DNA of 64,000 nt, from contig NZ_CP011853.1 of the NCBI RefSeq assembly GCF_001305675.1, positions 1,798,001 to 1,862,000 of the forward strand, given 5' to 3'. The position numbers and the translations under genes are program-made. The DNA is from Gordonia phthalatica (GTDB lineage: Bacteria; Actinomycetota; Actinomycetes; Mycobacteriales; Mycobacteriaceae). The notes under the pieces were generated by a model that saw nothing but the letters and a program-made list of their open reading frames with translations, was not told where the DNA came from and ran no database searches. Of this stretch, positions 17,343-25,659 are shown in pieces. Position 1 is the first letter of the stretch, and every line of letters starts with the position of its first letter.

Positions 17343-17699
17343 TCACGTGCCTTCGGGATGATGCGTCACCGCGATCCGATCCTGCCGCGCGGCAGCCTCT
17401 CGCGACTCCCGCATGAAGGCCTCCACGGACCGGGTGAACGCTTCGAAGCTGCCGGTGAGCCGATCAACCTTCGTGTCGACCTGCTCGACCCTCGCATCGA
17501 CCCGGTCGACGTCGTCACGAAGGTTCGAGTCGTGGGCGTTCGATACTCGGTCACGCACTTCGTCCGTCGCCTCTCGCGTCGCTCCGCCATGCCGGGCGCC
17601 GCGCACCGCGGCGACGGCTCCGATGAACGAGCCCGCGGCGATCAGCAACCAGATCACGAATTCGAACCAGGTGTCCAGGGGCGCCGGTGGTCCGTTCAA
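17343..17699 (-). CDS. DUF2746-like phage membrane protein
   Basis: This 118-residue protein starts at a TTG (17699) that overlaps the stop of the holin remnant (TTGA). A membrane helix (FVIWLLIAAGSFIGAVAAV) is at about residues 13-31. RDRVSNAHDSNLRDDVDRV and a heptad-like VDARVEQVDTKVDRL coiled coil follow. The sequence resembles DUF2746 proteins that sit beside holins in actinophage lysis modules. The same frame stays open upstream because the holin is frameshifted, so a longer start is possible but unlikely. It looks like a leftover of a phage lysis cassette, and its function is unknown. Confidence 0.7.
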   Translation of the reverse strand: MNGPPAPLDTWFEFVIWLLIAAGSFIGAVAAVRGARHGGATREATDEVRDRVSNAHDSNLRDDVDRVDARVEQVDTKVDRLTGSFEAFTRSVEAFMRESREAAARQDRIAVTHHPEGT

Positions 17700-17954
17700 T
17701 CGTCCGCTCGCAGTCTCGTCAGCGCGGCGGTTCCGCGGTCGCCGACCCCGACACGAGCTCACCGACATCAGCACAGATGCGAGGACTGCGGTGCCGACGG
17801 TCGCGCCGACGAACTCCCAGTCGACCGAGGCGACGGTGACACTACCGACGAAGACGGCGGCCGCCGCCTGCGCACCGGTCCGGGCCGCGCGCTCGACCGC
17901 GTCCCGCCAAAACGACGTCGTGAAGCTCCAGTCGATCGGCTTCGGCCAGTTCCT
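17696..17954 (-). pseudogene. r1t-type phage holin remnant (frameshifted, no start codon)
   Basis: Read on the minus strand, NWPKPIDWSFTTSFW then RDAVERAARTGAQAAAAV matches the N-terminus of r1t-type holins. A hydrophobic stretch ending ASVLMSVSS follows. The expected C-terminus VGVGDRGTAALTRLRADD lies in another frame and ends at a TGA overlapping the DUF2746 start. One extra base near 17750-17755 breaks the frame. The position where ATG is expected reads AGG (17952-17954), and an in-frame TGA lies 5 codons upstream. Both defects suggest decay, although a sequencing error could explain the frameshift. Confidence 0.65.
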
Positions 17955-18023
17955 GGACGCGATCCGCCCGTTTCATCGAGTCGCTGCCGCACTAATAAGG
18001 TGCCTGCCGACGACGATGCGCTG

Positions 18024-18368
18024 ATGCGTTTCAAGTTGAGGATCAGTGGGAAGAATGCTGACGTGGCAATCTTCAATGATCGGGTCGTGTGGCACATGGG
18101 GCGAGGGCTTTCGGCGTCGAAACTTGCTGCAGGTGCGCTTGCGCTTACCGTCGGAGTGTCGCTGGCGGCGACCGGTGTTCGGAGTGGCAAGTCTGGGTCG
18201 GAGATGATTCCGATGAAGTCGATCACAGTCGTCGCCACGAAACGAGACGGCATGCTGAATACGATCGTCAGCGTGACGTCGTCCGGTGGAACCATCGGGC
18301 TCAGGGTGGCACATAGCGACGCTGAGGCAATCAGACAGTTACTCAATCGTCTCATTTCGGGTTCGTAG
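18024..18368 (+). CDS. small PH-like (DUF4429-type) protein
   Basis: This 114-residue protein has a compact beta-rich pattern: MRFKLRISGKNADVAIFNDRVVWH, a hydrophobic segment (LAAGALALTVGVSLAAT), IPMKSITVVATKRDGMLNT, and a final helix (DAEAIRQLLNRLIS). The layout resembles bacterial PH-like domains such as DUF4429, which are frequent in actinobacteria and actinophages. The start is uncertain: the ATG at 18024 has no ribosome binding site, and a GTG at 18000 is in frame. It lies between the holin remnant and a long terminator palindrome, so it may be phage-derived cargo. The function is unknown. Confidence 0.6.
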   Translation: MRFKLRISGKNADVAIFNDRVVWHMGRGLSASKLAAGALALTVGVSLAATGVRSGKSGSEMIPMKSITVVATKRDGMLNTIVSVTSSGGTIGLRVAHSDAEAIRQLLNRLISGS

Positions 18369-18403
18369 GAGCGCCATCGTTGCCGTTGTGAGGCGGGCTT
18401 GGC

Positions 18404-18450
18404 TTCCACCGTTGATCGGGCCCCGCAGCGGGGCCTGATCAACGGTGGAA
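18404..18450. terminator. long palindrome/terminator before ffh
   Basis: TTCCACCGTTGATC (18404-18417) pairs perfectly with 18437-18450. The inner GGGCCCCGC pairs with GCGGGGCCT through one G-T pair, giving a 47-base near-perfect hairpin followed by ATTTC. It closes the accessory island and probably shields ffh from read-through. Confidence 0.75.
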
Positions 18451-18529
18451 ATTTCGACGCTGGGGCTGTGTCGATGAACGGCTGACCTCCGCGCGTCCAC
18501 GACTTGCTCCGGCATGGAAGGATGGGGGA

Positions 18530-20104
18530 ATGTTCGAATCCCTCTCCGACCGGTTGACCGGTGCTCTGAAGGATCTGCGCGGCAAGGGGCGGCTCACCGA
18601 TGCCGACATCGACGCCACCGCGCGCGAGATCCGGCTGGCACTGCTCGAGGCCGACGTCTCGCTGCCCGTGGTCCGCGCGTTCATCGGACGCATCAAGGAA
18701 CGTGCCAAGGGCGCGGAGGTCTCGGGTGCGCTGAACCCGGCGCAGCAGATCGTCAAGATCGTCAACGAGGAGCTCATCGGCATCCTCGGCGGCGAGACGC
18801 GACGCATCCAGCTCGCGAAGAACCCGCCGACCGTCATCATGCTCGCCGGTCTCCAGGGCGCCGGTAAGACGACCCTCGCGGGCAAGCTGGCCGCCTGGCT
18901 CACCAAGCAGGGGCACACCCCGATGCTGGTGGCCTGTGACCTCCAGCGTCCGGGCGCCGTGCAGCAGCTGCAGATCGTGGGTGAGCGGGCCGGTGTTCCG
19001 GTGTTCGCACCCCACGCCGGCACGGGTGTCGGCGGCGAGGGCGCCCTCGGCGTCGACGGCTCCAAGACCGCCGTCGAGGTGGCGCAGGCCGGTGTCGACG
19101 AGGCGCGGGCCAAGCAGCACGACGTGGTCATCATCGACACCGCCGGTCGCCTCGGCATCGACGCGGAGCTGATGGCGCAGGCCACCGCGATCCGCGACGC
19201 CACGCAGCCCGACGAGGTCCTGTTCGTCCTCGACGCGATGATCGGTCAGGACGCGGTCACCACCGCGCAGGCCTTCGCCGACGGCGTCGACTTCACCGGT
19301 GTGGTCCTCACCAAGCTCGACGGCGACGCCCGCGGCGGTGCCGCGCTCTCGGTCCGCGAGATCACCGGACGCCCGATCATGTTCGCGTCGACCGGTGAGA
19401 AGCTCGACGAGTTCGACGTCTTCCACCCCGACCGCATGGCCAGCCGCATCCTCGGCATGGGCGACGTCCTCTCGCTGATCGAGCAGGCCGAGGCGCACTT
19501 CGACCAGGCCGAGGCGGAGAAGACCGCCGCCAAGATCAGCCAGGGCGAGCTGACCCTCGACGACTTCCTCCAGCAGATGCTGATGATCCGCAAGATGGGT
19601 CCCATCGGCAATCTCCTCGGCATGCTGCCCGGTGCGGGGGACATGAAGGAGGCGCTGTCGCAGGTCGACGACAAGCAGCTCGACAAGATCCAGGCCATCA
19701 TCCGCGGCATGACCCCCGGTGAACGTGACGATCCGAAGATCATCAACGCCTCCCGTCGTCGTCGCATCGCCGCCGGCTCCGGTGTCACCGTCACCGATGT
19801 CAACCAGCTCGTCGACCGCTTCTTCGCCGCCCGCAAGATGATGTCGCAGATGTCCGGCCGCATGGGCATGGGCGGTGGTCCGAAGCGCAACAACCGCAAG
19901 GGCAAGAAGGGTGCCAAGGGACGCAAGGGCAAGGGCCGGGGTCCCACTCCGCCGAAGGCGATGCGCGGCGGCGGCTTCCCGGGCATGCCCGGCATGGGCA
20001 TGCCGCCCGGCTTCGACTTGAGCAACATGCCTCCCGGCCTCGACGAACTCCCGCCCGGCCTGGAGGGCATCGACCTCAACAACCTGAAGTTCCCGAAGAA
20101 GTAG
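18530..20104 (+). CDS. ffh: signal recognition particle protein Ffh
   Basis: This 524-residue SRP GTPase binds signal sequences and 4.5S RNA and docks with FtsY (encoded at 4447). The N domain is at 1-95. The G domain has GLQGAGKTTLAGKL near 105, DLQRPGAVQQL, DTAGRLGID and TKLDGDARGG. The M domain has the RNA-binding GMTPGERDDPKIINASRR region. The C-terminus is a Gly/Met/Pro-rich tail (FPGMPGMGMPPGF) common in actinobacteria. GGAAGGA lies upstream of the ATG. A short Gly/Glu-rich insert follows VFAPHAG, as in mycobacterial Ffh. It restores core synteny after the island. Confidence 0.97.
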   Translation: MFESLSDRLTGALKDLRGKGRLTDADIDATAREIRLALLEADVSLPVVRAFIGRIKERAKGAEVSGALNPAQQIVKIVNEELIGILGGETRRIQLAKNPPTVIMLAGLQGAGKTTLAGKLAAWLTKQGHTPMLVACDLQRPGAVQQLQIVGERAGVPVFAPHAGTGVGGEGALGVDGSKTAVEVAQAGVDEARAKQHDVVIIDTAGRLGIDAELMAQATAIRDATQPDEVLFVLDAMIGQDAVTTAQAFADGVDFTGVVLTKLDGDARGGAALSVREITGRPIMFASTGEKLDEFDVFHPDRMASRILGMGDVLSLIEQAEAHFDQAEAEKTAAKISQGELTLDDFLQQMLMIRKMGPIGNLLGMLPGAGDMKEALSQVDDKQLDKIQAIIRGMTPGERDDPKIINASRRRRIAAGSGVTVTDVNQLVDRFFAARKMMSQMSGRMGMGGGPKRNNRKGKKGAKGRKGKGRGPTPPKAMRGGGFPGMPGMGMPPGFDLSNMPPGLDELPPGLEGIDLNNLKFPKK

Positions 20105-20111
20105 GTCTGGC

Positions 20112-21197
20112 GTGGCCGAGCCTCTCGAGTTCAACGGCACCGACCCGTTCACGGGCGAACCCATCCGGTTCTGGATGCACGACGGCATCGTCTCCACCGA
20201 GCCGATCGACGGCGCGAACGTCGCCGTCGGTCGCGGCTGGATCGTCCCCGGCCTGGTGGACGCGCACAACCACGTCGGCATCGCGCCCGGTCTGGGCGTC
20301 ACGATCGAGCAGGCGAGGGGACTGGCCCGCAAGGACCTGCAAGCGGGCACGATGCTGATCCGCGAGGTCGGCTCGCCGGTCGACACGCATCCGCTCGACG
20401 CCGACGCGCATGGGCCGCGGTTCGTGCGCTCCGGCAAGCACATCGCCCGGCCGAAGCGGTACCTGCGCGACTACGGTGTCGAACTCGACGACCCCGACCA
20501 GCTCGCGGCCGAGGTCGCGACGCAGGCGAAGGCGGGTGACGGCTGGGTGAAGCTGGTCGGCGACTGGATCGACCGCGAGGTCGGCGACCTGGCTCCGCTG
20601 TGGACGCGGGAGCAGCTCGACGCCGCCGTCGCCGCCGCCCACGAGAACGGTGCCCGGATCACCGCTCACGTGTTCGGCGCGGACGCCCTCCCGGACATCA
20701 TCGGCGCGGGCTTCGACTCCGTCGAGCACGGCACCGGCCTCGACGAGGACCTCATCGACGAGATGGTCCGCCGCGACATCGCGTTGGTGCCCACCCTCAT
20801 CCAGTTGGAGACGTTCCCGGACATCGCCGCCGGTGCCGACCGGTTCCCGAAGTACAAGGCCAACATGCTCGCCCTTCATGCGGGGCGCAAAGACGTGTTC
20901 GCGCAGGCCCGCGAGGCCGGCGTTCGCATCTACGCGGGCACCGACGCGGGCGGCACCATCGAGCACGGTCGGATCGTCGACGAGATCGAAGCGCTGGTCG
21001 GGATCGGCCTGTCGCCGATCGAGGCGCTCGCGGCCGCGTCGACAGCTCCGCGCAGCTGGCTCGGCGTCCCCGGCATCGAGCACGGTGCCCGCGCCGACTT
21101 CCTGGTCCTCGACTCCGATCCGGCGGAGGACCTCTCGACCCTGCGTCGACCCCTTCATGTGGTGTGCGGCGGCGAGCGGGTCGTATCCGCTGTGTGA
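20112..21197 (+). CDS. metal-dependent amidohydrolase (imidazolonepropionase-like)
   Basis: This 361-residue TIM-barrel amidohydrolase has the metal ligands of the family: VDAHNH near residue 55, histidines in ITAHVFG and VEHGTG, and the aspartate in YAGTDAGG. A small beta domain at both ends completes the composite fold. The GTG start is seven bases after the ffh stop, so it is co-transcribed with ffh. An amidohydrolase in this place is conserved in mycobacteria (Rv2915c position). The natural substrate is not known. It converges with a membrane protein gene 54 bases downstream. Confidence 0.88.
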   Translation: MAEPLEFNGTDPFTGEPIRFWMHDGIVSTEPIDGANVAVGRGWIVPGLVDAHNHVGIAPGLGVTIEQARGLARKDLQAGTMLIREVGSPVDTHPLDADAHGPRFVRSGKHIARPKRYLRDYGVELDDPDQLAAEVATQAKAGDGWVKLVGDWIDREVGDLAPLWTREQLDAAVAAAHENGARITAHVFGADALPDIIGAGFDSVEHGTGLDEDLIDEMVRRDIALVPTLIQLETFPDIAAGADRFPKYKANMLALHAGRKDVFAQAREAGVRIYAGTDAGGTIEHGRIVDEIEALVGIGLSPIEALAAASTAPRSWLGVPGIEHGARADFLVLDSDPAEDLSTLRRPLHVVCGGERVVSAV

Positions 21198-21251
21198 GCA
21201 CTCTCCGTTGGTCGAGCGATGGGCCGACCGCGGCAGCGGGGCGCGAACCGG

Positions 21252-21914
21252 CTACAACTGCTGAACGATCTGCGCGATGCCGATGACGATCAGCAGGACG
21301 GTGACGAACCAGCCGGCGCCGCGCGCCACCTGCTCTTGATGGCGACGTCCGTAGGCGAACACGCGGCCGATCCACCAGTGCGGTCGCGCCCGCACGATCA
21401 CCAGCGCCAGCCCGGCCAGGAACGGCAGACTCAACGCGACCAGGGCGTAGAGCGCCACGCCCAGATAGCGTTCGAAGATAGGGATGTCGGCGGCGGAGAG
21501 CACCGCGAGGCCCGCGTAGAACGGCACCGATGTCGCCGACTGGGCGACACCCAGAATGAAGCCGACGAGCACGGTCAGCGGCGACGGTTCCTTCAACGGG
21601 GTGAGGATCTTGTCGACGAGGCCGGACGAGTCGCCGCCCTTCCACGTCAGGAACGCGGTCAGCAGGCCGGTCAGGATCAGCAGGATGCCGAAAGCCGGGG
21701 AACTGAGCACCGCGTCGACCAGAGACTGCAGTCCGTCGAAGACGAGCATGACGATGACGGCGAGGACGAAGACGCCGAGCCAGTCGCCGATCAGCAGCAG
21801 GGGAGCGATGCGCCGGTACCGACCCGGTGCCAGCATCATGGCGAGGGCCACCAGGACGCCGATGAGGAGCACATTCACCGAGTCGACGAAGGCGAGCGAC
21901 AGGGCGTGCAACAT
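21252..21914 (-). CDS. multi-pass membrane protein (GAP/LysE-like layout)
   Basis: This 220-residue protein has about six hydrophobic helices, including NVLLIGVLVALAMML, LGVFVLAVIVMLVF and AFGILLILTGLLTAFL. A short Gly/Asp loop (WKGGDSSG) separates the helices near the middle. The pattern resembles the LysE/GAP exporter-like families, but I recognise no diagnostic motif. The start chosen is the ATG at 21914, where the hydrophobic sequence begins. The frame stays open further upstream through arginine-rich sequence that looks non-coding. The substrate is unknown. Confidence 0.7.
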   Translation of the reverse strand: MLHALSLAFVDSVNVLLIGVLVALAMMLAPGRYRRIAPLLLIGDWLGVFVLAVIVMLVFDGLQSLVDAVLSSPAFGILLILTGLLTAFLTWKGGDSSGLVDKILTPLKEPSPLTVLVGFILGVAQSATSVPFYAGLAVLSAADIPIFERYLGVALYALVALSLPFLAGLALVIVRARPHWWIGRVFAYGRRHQEQVARGAGWFVTVLLIVIGIAQIVQQL

Positions 21915-22042
21915 GAGTTCGGCGGTCTCCGGCGGTCGTACGGCGACCCGTTCGGCAGCCGATCTATCCACGCACGCTACCGGGTCGATCGCTCCGCACC
22001 GATTCGTGGTGGCGTCCGTCACGCGCGGCGCGGTGGACCGGT

Positions 22043-22072
22043 TTGGGTGTGCCGCCCCGCTTCTGGCAGAAT
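22043..22072 (+). promoter_or_regulatory. candidate promoter of the rpsP operon
   Basis: TTGGGT (22043-22048) and CAGAAT (22067-22072) are separated by 18 bases, 124 bases before rpsP. The 281-base gap at 21915-22195 holds this candidate and no gene I can support. Confidence 0.4.
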
Positions 22073-22195
22073 GAAACGCTGGTTCGCCGGAGCCGGCCAC
22101 GGCCGACCGGCGGTCACCCCGAAAGAGATCGCAAAACCGGGCTCGTCGCCTATCGACGGGTCGCTGAATTGCGCAGTGACACAAGGAGACGCCAC

Positions 22196-22660
22196 ATGGC
22201 TGTCAAGATCAAGCTCACCCGTCTGGGCAAGATTCGCAACCCCCAGTACCGCATCATCGTCGCCGATGCCCGCACCCGTCGCAACGGTCGCGCCATCGAG
22301 ACCATCGGCAAGTACCACCCGAAGGAAGAGCCGTCGCTGATCGAGATCGACTCGGAGCGCGCGCAGTACTGGCTGGGTGTCGGCGCACAGCCGACCGAGC
22401 CCGTCGCCGCTCTGCTGAAGATCACCGGTGACTGGCAGAAGTTCAAGGGCCTGCCGGGCGCCGAGGGCACCCTGAAGGTCGCCGAGCCCAAGACCTCCAA
22501 GCAGGACCTGTTCAACGCTGCGCTCGCCGCCGCCGAGAACGAGCCCTCCGTCGCGGCCACCACCGCGAAGAAGAAGGCCAAGAAGGCTGAAGAGAAGGCC
22601 GACGACGCAGCTGCCGAGACCCCGGCCGAGGACGCCGGCGAGGCCAAGGCGGACGCGTGA
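22196..22660 (+). CDS. rpsP: 30S ribosomal protein S16
   Basis: This 154-residue bS16 begins MAVKIKLTRLGKIRNPQYRI, which is diagnostic. Residues 1-85 form the conserved domain. The rest is an Ala/Lys/Glu-rich extension (KKKAKKAEEKADDA) typical of actinobacterial S16. AAGGAG (22183-22188) precedes the ATG. The stop overlaps the GTG start of the KH-domain gene (GTGA). The order rpsP-KH-rimM-trmD is the standard ribosome maturation cluster. Confidence 0.97.
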   Translation: MAVKIKLTRLGKIRNPQYRIIVADARTRRNGRAIETIGKYHPKEEPSLIEIDSERAQYWLGVGAQPTEPVAALLKITGDWQKFKGLPGAEGTLKVAEPKTSKQDLFNAALAAAENEPSVAATTAKKKAKKAEEKADDAAAETPAEDAGEAKADA

Positions 22661-22899
22661 GCGCAGTTGTCGCTGACGCCGTCGAGCACCTCGTTCGCGG
22701 CATCGTCGCCAACCCGGACGACGTCCGGGTCGATCTGATCACCGGCCGTCGCGGCCGGATGGTCGAGGTCCACGTCAACCCCGAGGACCTCGGCAAGGTG
22801 ATCGGCCGCAACGGTCGTACCGCCACCGCGCTGCGCACCCTCGTCACCGGCATCGGTGGCCGCGGGATGCGCGTCGACATCGTCGACACCGATCGCTGA
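22657..22899 (+). CDS. khpA: KH-domain RNA-binding protein KhpA
   Basis: This 80-residue single KH-domain protein carries the RNA-binding GKVIGRNGRTA loop (GxxG). It is the RNA-binding partner of KhpB/EloR/Jag in other Gram-positive bacteria. The GTG start overlaps the rpsP stop by four bases. Its position between rpsP and rimM is conserved across actinobacteria, which suggests a role near ribosome assembly or RNA regulation. Confidence 0.93.
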   Translation: MSAVVADAVEHLVRGIVANPDDVRVDLITGRRGRMVEVHVNPEDLGKVIGRNGRTATALRTLVTGIGGRGMRVDIVDTDR

Positions 22900-22918
22900 T
22901 CGTCAGGTCTCGCATCTG

Positions 22919-23446
22919 ATGGAACTGGTGATCGGACGTGTGGTGAAGACCCACGGCATCCGTGGTGAAGTCGTGGTCGACATCCGCACCGACGACCCCG
23001 CCGATCGTTTCGCCGTGGGCACGGTCCTTCGTGGCCGTGCCCCGCGGAACGCAGGCGGCGGAGTCTCTGAATACCGAGTAGCAGCCGCCCGCATGCATGC
23101 CGGGCGGCTGTTGCTGTCCCTCGACGAGGTCCGCGGCCGCGAGGACGCCGACACGCTGCGCGGCACGCTCTTCGTGATCGACGCGGCCGACGTCGACTCG
23201 GGTGACGACCCGGACGAGTTCTACGACCACGAACTCGAGGGCCTGCCCGTCACCACGGTCGACGGCGACGCCGTCGGCACCGTGAAGGAGGTCCTGCACC
23301 TGCCCGGCAGCGAGGTCCTGTCGGTCACCACCGACGACGGTCGCGAGGTGCTGGTCCCGTTCGTCCGAGAGATCGTCCCCGTCGTCACCCGCGACGGCAT
23401 CCAGATCGATCCGCCCGACGGCCTCATCGATCCGATCGATGACTGA
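22919..23446 (+). CDS. rimM: 16S rRNA processing/ribosome maturation factor RimM
   Basis: This 175-residue protein helps mature the 30S head domain and binds S19. The N-terminal beta-barrel begins MELVIGRVVKTHGIRGEV. The C-terminal PRC barrel contains EFYDHELEGLPV and VLVPFVREIVPVV with the final IDPPDGL motif. The ATG at 22919, 19 bases after khpA, places the conserved domain at residue 1. Its end overlaps an upstream possible start of trmD. Confidence 0.95.
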   Translation: MELVIGRVVKTHGIRGEVVVDIRTDDPADRFAVGTVLRGRAPRNAGGGVSEYRVAAARMHAGRLLLSLDEVRGREDADTLRGTLFVIDAADVDSGDDPDEFYDHELEGLPVTTVDGDAVGTVKEVLHLPGSEVLSVTTDDGREVLVPFVREIVPVVTRDGIQIDPPDGLIDPIDD

Positions 23447-23462
23447 CGCGGCCCGTGACGCC

Positions 23463-24143
23463 ATGAGGATCGACGTCGTCACGATCTTCCCCGAGTACCT
23501 GGAGCCCATGCGGGCCGCGCTGCTCGGCAAGGCGATCGACGCCGGACTCGTCGAAGTCGGCGTCCACGACCTCCGGCAGTGGACCTACGACGTCCACCAC
23601 AGCGTCGACGACGCCCCCTACGGCGGCGGCCCCGGCATGGTCATGAAACCCCAGGTGTGGGGCGAGGCGCTCGACGCGGTCTGCCCCGACGACGCCCTGC
23701 TCGTGGTCCCCACCCCGGCCGGCATCCCGTTCACGCAGGCCACCGCGCAACGCTGGAGCACCGAGAAGCACCTGGTCTTCGCCTGCGGCCGCTACGAGGG
23801 CATCGATCAGCGGGCCTTCGACGACGCCGCCCGCCGCGTTCGCGTCGAGGAGGTGTCGCTCGGCGACTTCGTCCTCATCGGCGGTGAGGTCGCGGTCCTC
23901 GCCATGGTCGAGGCCACCACCCGCCTGATGCCCGGCGTCCTCGGCAATCCGCAGTCGCACCAGGAGGATTCGTTCTCCGACGGCCTCCTGGAGGGCCCGA
24001 GTTACACCCGACCGAAGGTGTGGCGCGATCTCGAGGTCCCGCCGGTCCTGCTGTCGGGCGATCACGCCAAGGTCGCCGCGTGGCGGCACCAGCAGTCGCT
24101 GGAACGCACCCGCGAACGCCGCCCGGACCTGCTCTCCGACTGA
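23463..24143 (+). CDS. trmD: tRNA (guanine-N1-)-methyltransferase
   Basis: This 226-residue SPOUT enzyme methylates G37 of tRNAs to prevent frameshifting. MRIDVVTIFPEYL is the family start. DAPYGGGPGMVMKPQ, CGRYEGIDQR and SLGDFVLIGGEVA form the trefoil-knot SAM site and catalytic region. An in-frame ATG at 23439 overlaps the rimM stop by eight bases and would add MTDAARDA. I chose 23463 because it matches the family start, but neither has a clear ribosome binding site. The length is normal. Confidence 0.95.
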   Translation: MRIDVVTIFPEYLEPMRAALLGKAIDAGLVEVGVHDLRQWTYDVHHSVDDAPYGGGPGMVMKPQVWGEALDAVCPDDALLVVPTPAGIPFTQATAQRWSTEKHLVFACGRYEGIDQRAFDDAARRVRVEEVSLGDFVLIGGEVAVLAMVEATTRLMPGVLGNPQSHQEDSFSDGLLEGPSYTRPKVWRDLEVPPVLLSGDHAKVAAWRHQQSLERTRERRPDLLSD

Positions 24144-24201
24144 TTCTCCGTTTCCTCGGCGTGTCGCGGAACCGGACGCGCCGCCGGTGCGTCCAATCCG
24201 T

Positions 24202-25455
24202 ATGAGCACCTCCTGGATGGTCGACACGAACGTGATGCTGAGCCGTCTGGATTCGATGGAACCCGCGGCCGCCGCCGCAGACGCCGCCGAGATCGGGCGG
24301 ATCATCGAGAAGGCGCAGGCCGTCGCCGACCGGCTCCGATTCGCCTTCGCTCCCGGTAGCGACCTCTCCGGTGTGTCCGCGCGTGCGGCCGAGACGGCGG
24401 GGAAGTCCGTCGCCGAGGAGGTCGAGTCGGTCGGGAACCGCCTGCAGGTGGGGCAGACGTCGCTGACGAGGTCGGGCAACGCACTCGCTGCGACCGTCGC
24501 CTACCGACCGCGGATCGCGGCGTTGGACGCCCTCAAGAACGCACCGCCCTCGGCGCAGCTGGCCGCCCGCACCGTACTGAGCGGCGAGCTCACCGGCGCG
24601 TACAACAGTCGGATGGCGGCCAGCGCCGCCGCCGTCGTCCCCGAGACGCTCGGCGGTTCCGTCACCGACACCGCCGGCCGATCCGTCGACGGTGCAGGGC
24701 CGCAGACGACGACGGCGTCGTCCAGTCCGGTCGACGACGCTGCGGGGTGGCAACCGGCACCGGCCGGGGACGACGGGGCGGTCGTGCCGGTGGGCGACGG
24801 TAGTCCGGTGGGGGAGCAGCCCGGAGCAGCGCCGTCGACCGAGACGCCGTCCTCGCCGGGGCCGAACGCGCCGGACTCGTTGCGCAGCACTCCGATCGAA
24901 CCCCCGTCCGGGCCGTCCCCGTCTCCCGCATCCACGACGCCGCCGACGAGTCCCGACACCGCAGTCGGCAGTCCGGCACCGATCGCACCTGCGTCGATGA
25001 CCGCACCCGTCCGCGCGCCCGTCGGAACGACGGTCCCGCGAACAGTTCCCGGATCTGTGCCGCTCGCAGTCCGTCCCGGTACGACACCGCCAGGGCAACT
25101 CCACGGCGTACGGCCCGGGGCACCGATGGCGCCGACGGCCACGGCACCCGGAAGCGTCGGCACGCCTGCGACCGGAGCCCAGGCCTCCCCACCGGGAAAC
25201 CCCGGTGCCCGCCCGAGCCAGACACCGTACGGTCCCGGCCCGGTCGCCCGCCGCAGCAGCGAGGAGTCCGGACACCGTCCCGCCGACTACCTGCGATCCA
25301 CGACCGAAGGCCTCCTGGTCCTGGGACCGCAGCCGATCGTCGGACCACCGGTCATCGGGCAGGTGCAGGCCGTCGAACCCGCCGGGGGAGAGGAGGACGA
25401 CGGCCCGTTGGACCCTCTCGACGATGAGGATCAAGAGCTCGACTTGACGCTGTGA
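24202..25455 (+). CDS. proline-rich protein with N-terminal helical domain, possibly type VII secreted
   Basis: This is a 417-residue protein. Residues 1-150 are Ala-rich amphipathic helices (AAAAADAAEIGRIIEKAQAV, SVAEEVESVGNRL). About 200 residues of Pro/Ser/Thr/Gly-rich disordered sequence follow. A short conserved-looking end reads ADYLRSTTEGLLVLGP then PIVGPPVIG. Helical head, Pro-rich linker and a YLR...GPPVIG tail recall secreted or ESX-associated proteins of Nocardia and Rhodococcus, but there is no WxG motif or signal peptide. It stands alone between trmD and rplS, where mycobacteria carry lppW. Function is unknown and type VII secretion is an inference. Confidence 0.6.
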   Translation: MSTSWMVDTNVMLSRLDSMEPAAAAADAAEIGRIIEKAQAVADRLRFAFAPGSDLSGVSARAAETAGKSVAEEVESVGNRLQVGQTSLTRSGNALAATVAYRPRIAALDALKNAPPSAQLAARTVLSGELTGAYNSRMAASAAAVVPETLGGSVTDTAGRSVDGAGPQTTTASSSPVDDAAGWQPAPAGDDGAVVPVGDGSPVGEQPGAAPSTETPSSPGPNAPDSLRSTPIEPPSGPSPSPASTTPPTSPDTAVGSPAPIAPASMTAPVRAPVGTTVPRTVPGSVPLAVRPGTTPPGQLHGVRPGAPMAPTATAPGSVGTPATGAQASPPGNPGARPSQTPYGPGPVARRSSEESGHRPADYLRSTTEGLLVLGPQPIVGPPVIGQVQAVEPAGGEEDDGPLDPLDDEDQELDLTL

Positions 25456-25659
25456 GACGTGGGCGCCAGACACCGTCGACCGGGATTTCCCTCCGGCTCG
25501 TTCACGTGGCACAATGTTTCAGGTTGCCTGCCGGAAACTCTTCTCGTCTCCGCAGCAGTGCACAAGACCTATGCATCGGACACGAACCGGTCGAACTCGG
25601 ACGTTCATTCGTCGGGGCCGCCAGGTTCCTCTGCCCAGCCCTAGATTGGACGAAGAAAT

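Noticed and set aside
17223..18368. One 381-codon plus-strand gene across the phage remnant
   Set aside because: Its first two-thirds are antisense to the DUF2746 gene and the holin remnant. Only the last 114 codons, from 18024, look like protein.
18532..18541. GTTCGAATCC, which resembles a tRNA T-loop
   Set aside because: It is part of the ffh start (codons for Met-Phe-Glu-Ser) and no acceptor stem, anticodon arm or D-arm could be found around it.
21915..22184. N-terminal extension of the membrane protein at 21252-21914
   Set aside because: The extension is Arg-rich, lies over the rpsP promoter region and has no membrane or signal features. The hydrophobic sequence starts at the ATG at 21914.
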